From: Nitrospira sp.
GTDB lineage: Bacteria; Nitrospirota; Nitrospiria; Nitrospirales; Nitrospiraceae
DNA length: 30,693 nucleotides
Direction of reading: 5' to 3'
Assembly: GCA_030456405.1 (NCBI GenBank)
Contig: JAKDNQ010000003.1
Span: forward strand, 1 to 30,693
This document shows positions 24,462-30,693 of this stretch, piece after piece (the first letter of the stretch is position 1; every line of letters begins with the position of its first letter). The notes under the pieces are model-generated. The model was given only the letters and a program-made list of their open reading frames with translations, made no database searches and was not told the DNA's origin. Position numbers and translations under genes: made by a program.

Positions 24462-25520
24462 ATGACCGGTTCTCCTCGTGTCAGTTGCATCTTGGCGGTC
24501 TGGAATGGAGCGGCTTATCTTGCCGACGCACTTCGGAGTATCTTGAGTCAGACGTTTCGTGACTTTGAGCTGATCACTGTGGATGATGGATCAACAGACG
24601 GAACTTTGAGTATCTTGGAGCGATTCCAGCGTGAAGACGGACGTATCCGGTTGTTCCGTCAAGCGCATTCCGGATTGGTCGCTGCATTAAATCGGGGAGT
24701 GGCTCTTGCACTCGGCGAATACTTTGCCCGAATGGGTGCCGATGATATCAGCATGCCGGAGCGATTCGAAGTTCAAGTGAATTATCTGGACAGGCATCAT
24801 GATGTCGGTATTTGTGGAGTGTGGGTTGAGACGTTCGGAGACGGGCGAGGCGAAATCATACGGTATCCCTGCGATGACGGCACCATTCGAAGTCGGTTGC
24901 TGTTCGAGTCGGCCTTGGCTCATCCGTCCGTCATGCTTAGGCGGAACGTCCTGGAACGTCATGGTCTCGGATATGACGTCACTGCGCTTCATGCGGAGGA
25001 TTACGATCTCTGGGTGCGGGCCGCTCGACATACCCGCTTCGCGAACATCCCCTCAGTTTTGTTGCACTACAGAATTCACCCGCAGCAAGTAGGCCGCCGG
25101 CACGAAGAAGCGGCCGACGGTTCCGTTCGGCGAATCCGGTCTGCACAACTGAACGACATGGGCATTCAACCGACCGAGCAAGAATCAAATCTCCATCAGG
25201 ACTTGAGCGGATGGAGAGTTAAATCGACTCCCGAGTTTCTGCAGGCTACGCGCGAATGGCTGTGTAAATTAAAGGGGGCGAACGCGGTCGTCCATCGTTA
25301 TCCGCAGGCGGAGTTCAGGGTAGCTCTGAGTCAGCGCTGGGCCAAGGTTTGTGCCGCAGCGACCTTCGGAGGCATCCGCACGCTGGCAGAGTTTTGGCGG
25401 GCACCTCGTCTTGCCTTTCCCGGAATGACACCGTTCCAGCACTTCAAGTTTGCGGTGAAATGCCTCATTCGAAAGGATCCGCAAACGCCATTCGTAAAGG
25501 TCGGCCGTGTCGCAAACTGA
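24462..25520 (+). CDS. GT2 family glycosyltransferase (intact partner of the truncated copy)
   Basis: The 352-residue protein has 'VSCILAVWNGAAYLADAL', 'ITVDDGSTDGTLSI' near 38, 'YFARMGADDISMPERFEV' near 86-103 (the GADD metal motif common in bacterial GT2), and 'LHAEDYDLWVRAARHT' near 173, which holds the catalytic-type Glu-Asp. The C-terminal 130 residues are helical and basic. aggag at 24451-24455 gives a well-placed ribosome site. Residues of about 62-160 are encoded by the exact repeat shared with 22638-22935. It overlaps the next gene by 14 bases. Confidence 0.85.
   Translation: MTGSPRVSCILAVWNGAAYLADALRSILSQTFRDFELITVDDGSTDGTLSILERFQREDGRIRLFRQAHSGLVAALNRGVALALGEYFARMGADDISMPERFEVQVNYLDRHHDVGICGVWVETFGDGRGEIIRYPCDDGTIRSRLLFESALAHPSVMLRRNVLERHGLGYDVTALHAEDYDLWVRAARHTRFANIPSVLLHYRIHPQQVGRRHEEAADGSVRRIRSAQLNDMGIQPTEQESNLHQDLSGWRVKSTPEFLQATREWLCKLKGANAVVHRYPQAEFRVALSQRWAKVCAAATFGGIRTLAEFWRAPRLAFPGMTPFQHFKFAVKCLIRKDPQTPFVKVGRVAN
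24645..24942 (+). repeat. 298-bp exact direct repeat, copy 2
   Basis: Second copy of the tract at 22638-22935, lying inside the intact GT2 gene. This copy continues without a break into the rest of the GT2 domain, so it is probably the source copy or the one that kept its native context. Confidence 0.9.
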
Positions 25521-26457
25521 GCAACCACTGATCAGCGTCGTGCTTTGTACCTACAACCGCTGCGACTTGATGGCAGCGGCGCTGCGCAGTGTGTGCGAAC
25601 AGTCTCTAGCCGCATCCTTGTATGAGATTATTGTCGTCGACAACAAGTCAACGGATCGTACGAAAGAGTATGTGCTGGGAGCGACCAGACGATATTCGCA
25701 GGTCCGATATTGCTTTGAGGAAAAGCAAGGGGCTTCGCATGGGCGAAACGCGGGTGTTCGGATGGCGCGGGGGTTGTACGTTGCCTGTATTGATGACGAC
25801 TGCACGGTCCCATCCGACTGGTTGGACATCGCTAAAAAGATCATTGAGCAACACGCTCCAGGATTGTTTGGGGGGCCGTACCGTCCCTTTTATAATTCTC
25901 CAAAGCCTCGATGGTACAGAGATAGTTATGGCGCTCTTGATGGAGGAGCGGTTGCTCGCGAATTTGGCGAAAATGAATATCTTGCGGGGACGAATTTCTT
26001 TATCCGGCGCCCCTTGTTGGAGCAGGTTGGTGGATTTAGCCCTGAATTTGGCGGGGTCGGATACAAACGGGGGTATGGCGAGGAAATTGTTGTTCAGCGG
26101 CGGGTCCGATCCGAATGTCCGAAGGAAGTCATCTACTACTATCCTGGCCTTGAAGTATGCCATTTGGTTCGTTCGGAAAAGATGAGGCTGCTCTGGTGTG
26201 CCAACCACATGTTCGCCATGGGGCGGGATTGGCAACGGGTCTTAAACGAAGAGGCTCAGGACCCCACGCCTGTTGTTCGAGCGGTTTTCCGTGGCTGTCG
26301 TGCCCTCCTCCGGATGGTCAAGAGTGTCGTATGGGGAACCATAGTGAGGGATCGTTCCCGTTTTCCTTGCGTCGAAAACTATCTCTACGAAGTGGCCTTC
26401 GCTGAACTCCGAACCATTGGGATGGCATATGGTCAGCTTATCCCTCGTTCAGGTTGA
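25507..26457 (+). CDS. GT2 family glycosyltransferase
   Basis: The 316-residue protein has 'ISVVLCTYNRCDLMAAAL', 'IIVVDNKSTDRTKEYV' near 41, 'KQGASHGRNAGVRMARG' near 74 and 'VACIDDDCTVP' near 95 with the DDD metal site. Further on are 'GTNFFIRRPLLEQVGGFSPE' (about 161-180) and 'GYGEEIVVQRRV' near 190 as the acceptor-side Glu-Glu pair, typical of GT2 enzymes of O-antigen clusters. The GTG start lies 14 bases before the previous stop, which implies coupling. Its 3' end overlaps the start region of the following methyltransferase. Confidence 0.85.
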   Translation: MSQTEQPLISVVLCTYNRCDLMAAALRSVCEQSLAASLYEIIVVDNKSTDRTKEYVLGATRRYSQVRYCFEEKQGASHGRNAGVRMARGLYVACIDDDCTVPSDWLDIAKKIIEQHAPGLFGGPYRPFYNSPKPRWYRDSYGALDGGAVAREFGENEYLAGTNFFIRRPLLEQVGGFSPEFGGVGYKRGYGEEIVVQRRVRSECPKEVIYYYPGLEVCHLVRSEKMRLLWCANHMFAMGRDWQRVLNEEAQDPTPVVRAVFRGCRALLRMVKSVVWGTIVRDRSRFPCVENYLYEVAFAELRTIGMAYGQLIPRSG

Positions 26458-27139
26458 TGGTTTCGCTCTGTCCACCGGTCCTGGCAGGGAGGTGCTGAAC
26501 GAAAGGGAAACCAATTTGGTTGTGGCGGCTGCCAAATCTGCCGTTCGTCTCCTTGTGATGCTGATAAGCAGAGCTTGCCGGCTTGTGAGGCTGCAAGCGC
26601 AGATCAGGGCCACGCGGCCTCTTAATGTGATCTTGGGCGCCGGCCCGGTGGGCATGAAGGGCTGGATTGCGACTGACTCTGAAATCCTCGATGTGACTTC
26701 CGATCGAGACTGGAAGCGATTATTTTCTCCGTGCTCCATCGACCGGCTCATGGCCGAGCACCTGTTCGAACACCTGTCCGATTCGGACTGCACAACGGCT
26801 TTCAAGGAATGTTTTCACTACCTGAGAAGAGGAGGGGTACTGCGGATCGCGGTGCCGGACGGATACCGCAACGATCCGTCCTATGTCGAGGAAGTGAGTC
26901 CTCCAAAGGACGGACACCAGCTATTGTTTACCGTCGACGACCTGACTCAGCGATTGAAGGGTTTCGGCTTTGAGGCGACGCCATTGGAGTATTTTGATGC
27001 AAAAGAAGAGTTTCATTGCTATCCATGGAATGAGGCCGATGGTCTGATACGACGGTCTGCACGCTATGACACCCAAGAACGGTTCAAAAAGGGAACGCTG
27101 TATTACACATCGCTTATCGTGGATGCCCGGAAACCGTAA
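26429..27139 (+). CDS. Class I methyltransferase-like protein
   Basis: At up to 236 residues, this protein has a SAM-type motif 'VILGAGPVGMKGWIATDSEI' (about 68-87), then 'DRLMAEHLFEHLSDSDC', 'ECFHYLRRGGVLRIAVPDGY' and 'FTVDDLTQRLKGFGFE'. The last part, 'WNEADGLIRRSARYD', matches a subgroup of predicted methyltransferases common in glycan clusters. Motif I reads GAGPVG. The first 60 residues are poorly conserved in type and overlap the previous gene by 29 bases, so the true start may be later: GTG 26492, with aggg-agg directly before it, or an ATG near 26558. Substrate is unknown. Confidence 0.7.
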   Translation: MVSLSLVQVDGFALSTGPGREVLNERETNLVVAAAKSAVRLLVMLISRACRLVRLQAQIRATRPLNVILGAGPVGMKGWIATDSEILDVTSDRDWKRLFSPCSIDRLMAEHLFEHLSDSDCTTAFKECFHYLRRGGVLRIAVPDGYRNDPSYVEEVSPPKDGHQLLFTVDDLTQRLKGFGFEATPLEYFDAKEEFHCYPWNEADGLIRRSARYDTQERFKKGTLYYTSLIVDARKP

Positions 27140-27176
27140 CGAGATTGGAACAGCAAGTGAAGGATAAGTGGATCAT

Positions 27177-29177
27177 ATGTGTGGGATAGCCGGAGCCATT
27201 GCGTCAGAGGCGGTCACCCGCGAGATGCGGCACCGTGTCAAGAGCATGAACGAACGATTGGCTCATCGCGGGCCTGACGGTGAAGGCGACTTCCACGATG
27301 GTCCGGTTGCGTTGGCCATGCGTCGGCTCAGCATCATCGATCTCGAAGGCGGACAGCAACCGCTGTTCAGCGAAGACCGGTCCATCGTACTCGTCGCCAA
27401 CGGGGAGATCTATAACGATGTCGAACTGAGAAGTTCGCTGCGCTCGCAAGGCCATCAGTTCAGAACCGGCAGCGACTGTGAAGTCATTGTGCATCTGTAC
27501 GAGCAGTACGGACTCGATTGCGTGCTGCACTTGCGAGGGATGTTTGCGTTTGCGATTTGGGATTCCCGATTGCGTCGTCTGGTGCTTGCCCGGGACCGCA
27601 TGGGAGAGAAACCCCTCTATCTCTTTCTTCATGACGGCGTGATGTACTTCGCGTCGGAGCTGAAGGCGCTCATGGCAGCAGGGGTCGTTCCATTTGAGCT
27701 GGAACCGGCCGCGATCGATTTGTTCTTTCACTACAACTATGTGCCTGAGCCGATGACGCCGATCCGCGGTGTTCGAAAGCTGCCTGCTGCACACCTTCTC
27801 ATTGTGGATGCCGATTCAGGGAAGCAAGAAGAACGGTGCTATTGGCGGATGAAAGACGCGCCTCCGCTAAGCGGGGATCCCGGTGAACTGATTCGAAGCG
27901 AGCTGGAAACGATCAGCGAGCTGATTATTCGATCCGATGTTCCGGTCGGGGTGGCGCTTAGTGGAGGACTGGACTCAAGCGCGATCGCCGCCATGACTGC
28001 TCGAAAATATCCCGGCCTCATGCAGGCTTTCAGTGTCGGCTATCATGGCCGTCGGCAGACCGACGAACGGGAGGAGGCCAGAGCTTTCGCCAAATTCCTC
28101 GGCATGCCATTTCACGATGTGGAACTTCGTTCAGAAGACTTCGCCGCGTTTTTCCCCGAATTGGTCTCATGGTTGGACGACCCGATTGGAGATATCTCCG
28201 CCTACGGCTACTATTCCGTCATGAAGGCGGCGAACGCACATGGCGTGAGCGTCATGCTGCAAGGCCATGGCGGAGACGAATTATTTTGGGGCTATCCATG
28301 GGTGCGCCAGGCCACGGAACAGACAGCGCGGAAGTTGCGCGGCTGGAACAGCGGGTTTCCCCGGTTCCGCGATTACCTTGCGCTGACGCTTCCCGCCTAC
28401 TGGTCTCCCTGGGGGATCAAAGAATGGATCAAGTCCGCCGCGGGCTTGCGTCAATCATGGGCACTCTATTCACGGGATCGAGTCAGTCCGAAAGAACAGG
28501 CGGTATTTTACGATCTGACGCCGGATTTTCGCATCGCATCTGAGAGCAGGAACGAACTCTACGATCCCATGTTTGCCGAGCAGCTTCGTGCCTCACATCC
28601 GTATGCCCCCTTTACACGGTCCATGCCCTGGCCATCCTTGGACGTCTTTGTCACGGAACTCATTTGCGGGACGTATCTCTTGGAAAACGGCATTGCTCAA
28701 GGGGATCGACTGAGCATGGCGTCGTCGGTCGAACTTCGCTTGCCGCTCGTGGACTATCGCCTGGTCGAGACCGTGATCGGATTGCGAAAAGCGTCCCCCG
28801 ATCACACGCTCCCACCAAAGGCATGGTTCCGCGCTGCAATCAAGGATGTGGTGCCGGACTGGGTCATGCATCGGCCGAAGCGCGGGTTCACCCCGCCATT
28901 GCGGGAATGGCATCAAGCGGTGTTTGCCGCCCATGGCAGCAAGCTCGATAACGGGTTTTTGGTGTCCGCGGGGGTTCTGCGTTCGTCGAGCGGGCGAAAT
29001 CTGGCGAAGGGGCCGTATCCGACGGATGCTGGAGCCCCTGTGTCGTTTAAGGCGCTCACATTGGAGTTGTGGTGCCGACAGATGGCCGCGATCTCGCGCA
29101 ATGCATGGTCGGATGCGGCAGGGCCGCAATCGATCCATGCTCACGCGACGTCTGCCCAGCGTACACCGGTACGCTGA
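27177..29177 (+). CDS. asnB: Glutamine-dependent asparagine synthetase-like amidotransferase
   Basis: The 666-residue protein starts 'MCGIAGAI', so Cys2 is the glutaminase nucleophile after Met removal; this fixes ATG 27177 over the longer frame from 27168. The class II glutaminase domain continues with 'LAHRGPDGEGDF', 'RLSIIDLEGGQQP' and 'VANGEIYND'. The synthetase half has the PPi-loop 'ALSGGLDSSAIAAM' near 260, 'QGHGGDELFWGY' near 365 and 'LPLVDYRLVE' near 525. Length is typical of the asparagine synthases of sugar clusters. Family knowledge: these transfer ammonia from Gln to an adenylated carboxylate. In O-antigen clusters (WbpS-like) they may amidate uronic acids instead of making Asn; here the context favours that, unproven. 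aagga lies about 12 bases before the start. Confidence 0.85.
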   Translation: MCGIAGAIASEAVTREMRHRVKSMNERLAHRGPDGEGDFHDGPVALAMRRLSIIDLEGGQQPLFSEDRSIVLVANGEIYNDVELRSSLRSQGHQFRTGSDCEVIVHLYEQYGLDCVLHLRGMFAFAIWDSRLRRLVLARDRMGEKPLYLFLHDGVMYFASELKALMAAGVVPFELEPAAIDLFFHYNYVPEPMTPIRGVRKLPAAHLLIVDADSGKQEERCYWRMKDAPPLSGDPGELIRSELETISELIIRSDVPVGVALSGGLDSSAIAAMTARKYPGLMQAFSVGYHGRRQTDEREEARAFAKFLGMPFHDVELRSEDFAAFFPELVSWLDDPIGDISAYGYYSVMKAANAHGVSVMLQGHGGDELFWGYPWVRQATEQTARKLRGWNSGFPRFRDYLALTLPAYWSPWGIKEWIKSAAGLRQSWALYSRDRVSPKEQAVFYDLTPDFRIASESRNELYDPMFAEQLRASHPYAPFTRSMPWPSLDVFVTELICGTYLLENGIAQGDRLSMASSVELRLPLVDYRLVETVIGLRKASPDHTLPPKAWFRAAIKDVVPDWVMHRPKRGFTPPLREWHQAVFAAHGSKLDNGFLVSAGVLRSSSGRNLAKGPYPTDAGAPVSFKALTLELWCRQMAAISRNAWSDAAGPQSIHAHATSAQRTPVR

Positions 29178-29198
29178 TCAGCTCTTTTTGATGCTTCC

Positions 29199-30161
29199 AT
29201 GAACGGATCAGCGATGTGTCCTGCGCCCATTGCATTGTTTGCCTACAATCGGCCGCAGCATTTGACGAGAACCGTCAGGGCCTTGCAGGCGAACCCTCTG
29301 GCCCGCGCAAGCGAGCTGCATGTCTTCAGTGATGGGCCGAAGCAGACTGGTGATATGCGTGCGGTTGAACAAGTCCGCGCGGTCGCCAGAACCATAACGG
29401 GATTCGCCCACATCCGTGTGTGCGAGCGGGCGGAAAATCTTGGCCTGGCGACCTCCGTCATCCATGGAGTGACGGATCTCTCCAGGGCCTACGGACGAGT
29501 CATCGTGTTGGAAGACGATCTGGTCGTCGCGCCGGGATTCTTGACGTTCATGAATCAGGCTCTGGACCGGTATGAGGCAATCCCAAGGGTCATGCAGGTT
29601 TCTGGGTACATGTTCCCGGTCGAGAACCAGAAACGACTCGGTTCCACGTTCTTCTGCCGCATTCCCACGAGCTGGGGGTGGGCGACCTGGGACAGGGCCT
29701 GGAGATGCCTGGAAGCGGATTCGTCAAAGCTGCTGCGCAGACTGAGCCATCAAGCCGACCAGGATGCGTTCAACGTGAAGGGGGCCTATCCGTACTTTGA
29801 GCATCTCACGCTCCAGGCTCAGGGCAAATTGGATGTGTGGGGCGTTCGTTGGTACGCAAGCATGTTCCTCTCGCAAGGCCTGAGCCTCTATCCAGGCCAA
29901 TCGTTGGTGCAGAACATCGGCATGGATGGAAGCGGCGCACATTGTGGATTGTCTGACGTCTTCGACGTGGAGCTGAGCGAGCAAGATGTATGGGAGTTTC
30001 CCGATCGGCCTGAAGAATCAGATGCGGCATTCGAGGCGATTCACTCGTTTTTGCTGGAGTTGCGAAGACCCCAGAAGGACAATGCTCTGATGGCGTGGGC
30101 GTCGCGACTCAATGCGGTGCTGGGCAAAGTCAAACAGGCGGTCGTGTCTGCCGCGCGGTAA
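29199..30161 (+). CDS. GT2-like/GNT-I-like glycosyltransferase
   Basis: The 320-residue protein has a GT-A fold in a variant form: 'PIALFAYNRPQHLTRTVRAL' at the N-terminus, 'ELHVFSDGPKQTGDM' near 41, 'NLGLATSVIHGVTDLS' near 86, and 'VIVLEDDLVVAPGFLTFM', with the EDD metal motif near 107. 'PTSWGWATWDRAWR' near 159 is the conserved aromatic motif of this subfamily, which resembles GNT-I-type transferases. The C-terminal 'LVQNIGMDGSGAHC' near 247 is another family mark. An in-frame ATG at 29214 is an alternative start. It follows the amidotransferase gene by 21 bases and belongs to the same unit. Confidence 0.8.
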   Translation: MNGSAMCPAPIALFAYNRPQHLTRTVRALQANPLARASELHVFSDGPKQTGDMRAVEQVRAVARTITGFAHIRVCERAENLGLATSVIHGVTDLSRAYGRVIVLEDDLVVAPGFLTFMNQALDRYEAIPRVMQVSGYMFPVENQKRLGSTFFCRIPTSWGWATWDRAWRCLEADSSKLLRRLSHQADQDAFNVKGAYPYFEHLTLQAQGKLDVWGVRWYASMFLSQGLSLYPGQSLVQNIGMDGSGAHCGLSDVFDVELSEQDVWEFPDRPEESDAAFEAIHSFLLELRRPQKDNALMAWASRLNAVLGKVKQAVVSAAR

Positions 30162-30188
30162 ACGGAACCATCGAGAGGGCGGAGATCG

Positions 30189-30693
30189 ATGCCAGCGTTG
30201 AATTGGCTGAAAAACGAATTTGGATACGGATACGACAGCGGGAATATCCTCTCGATTATTCCGGGAAGAGTCCGACTCGCTGAAGAACGAAAAAGCGGCG
30301 GATCGTACCGGCGGATCTTGAGGAAAGCGATCCTGCCCCATCTAAGGACCGATTCAAAGGTTCTCGAACTGGGTCCGGGGAGAGGGTCATGGTCGCGGGC
30401 GATTCTCACAACCATTTCGCAGGGCGAGCTTCACACCGTCGATTTTCAAGATGTGTCTCAATGGCTCGATCCGAAATCATTTTCGGGACGCCTCGTCTGC
30501 CACCAAGTCCAGGACAATACCTTCGCCGAGATCCCGGAGAACTATTTCGATTTCTTTTGGTCATTCGGCGTGCTTTGTCATAACGAAGAACACTCGATTG
30601 CCGAGATTCTGCTGCATGCGCGACGCAAAATGAAAAAAGGGGCGCTCTCGGTGCATCAGTACGGTGATTGGAACAAGTTGGATCGGTTCGGTT
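30189..30693 (+). CDS. SAM-dependent methyltransferase, N-terminal part (runs off window)
   Basis: An open frame runs from ATG 30189 to the right edge, 168 codons without a stop. It carries 'VLELGPGRGSWSRAIL' near 58-73 as SAM motif I (GPGRG), 'HTVDF' near 83 with the acidic ribose-binding residue, and 'DFFWSFGVLCHNEEHSIAEI' near 119-138 as motif IV with the post-motif helix, then 'HARRKMKKGAL'. ggcggag lies just before the start. It continues the glycan cluster beyond this window; the C-terminus and substrate are unseen. Confidence 0.8.
   Translation, partial: MPALNWLKNEFGYGYDSGNILSIIPGRVRLAEERKSGGSYRRILRKAILPHLRTDSKVLELGPGRGSWSRAILTTISQGELHTVDFQDVSQWLDPKSFSGRLVCHQVQDNTFAEIPENYFDFFWSFGVLCHNEEHSIAEILLHARRKMKKGALSVHQYGDWNKLDRFG

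Overview
The window looks like a chromosomal segment of a mid-GC (about 55%) Gram-negative bacterium, with every convincing gene on the + strand. A Nitrospira-type organism (phylum Nitrospirota) is my best guess. The reasons are the delta-proteobacterial/Nitrospira style of the type IV pilin, the pilin-plus-ABC-transporter neighbourhood, and a repeat at 6243-6605 that resembles one I loosely associate with Nitrospira genomes. This is recognition from memory and was not searched.

Layout. (1) 1-6246: the end of a TPR protein, a YfhO-like multi-membrane protein, and a very large membrane-fused spermidine-synthase-like protein. (2) 6243-6952: a 0.7 kb non-coding stretch holding a repeat with terminal inverted repeats and then a well-spaced sigma-54 type -24/-12 element. 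(3) 6953-12289: a type IV pilin (pilA), an O-antigen-ligase/polymerase-like membrane protein with a TPR tail, a membrane-anchored TPR-like protein, and an ABC ATPase/permease pair. The last three recall the pilGHI accessory genes of Myxococcus. (4) 12317-30693 (open at the right edge): a surface-polysaccharide cluster. It has a Wzm/Wzt-type ABC exporter, two intact CgeB-like glycosyltransferases, several GT2, one GT4 and one exostosin-like glycosyltransferase, five methyltransferase domains (one fused to a GT2), and an asparagine synthetase-like amidotransferase. Genes are tightly packed with ATGA overlaps or very short gaps, so long co-transcribed units are likely.

How the genes would work together (inference): the glycosyltransferases build a glycan in the cytoplasm, methyltransferases and the amidotransferase decorate or cap it, and Wzm/Wzt export it. 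The pilin block makes type IV pili. The ligase-like protein beside pilA could join glycan to lipid or to pilin.

The most unusual stretch is 22455-24644, a recombination scar inside the glycan cluster. A truncated GT2 shares a 298-bp identical tract with an intact downstream GT2. Between them lie a long imperfect palindrome, a 19-codon fragment of an integron-integrase-like tyrosine recombinase C-terminus, an AT-rich methyltransferase gene, and the decayed 3' end of a third CgeB gene. It looks like a duplicated CgeB-GT2 module that was rearranged around a horizontally acquired gene. I saw no tRNA, rRNA, CRISPR array, complete transposase or defence system, and no clearly new biological system.
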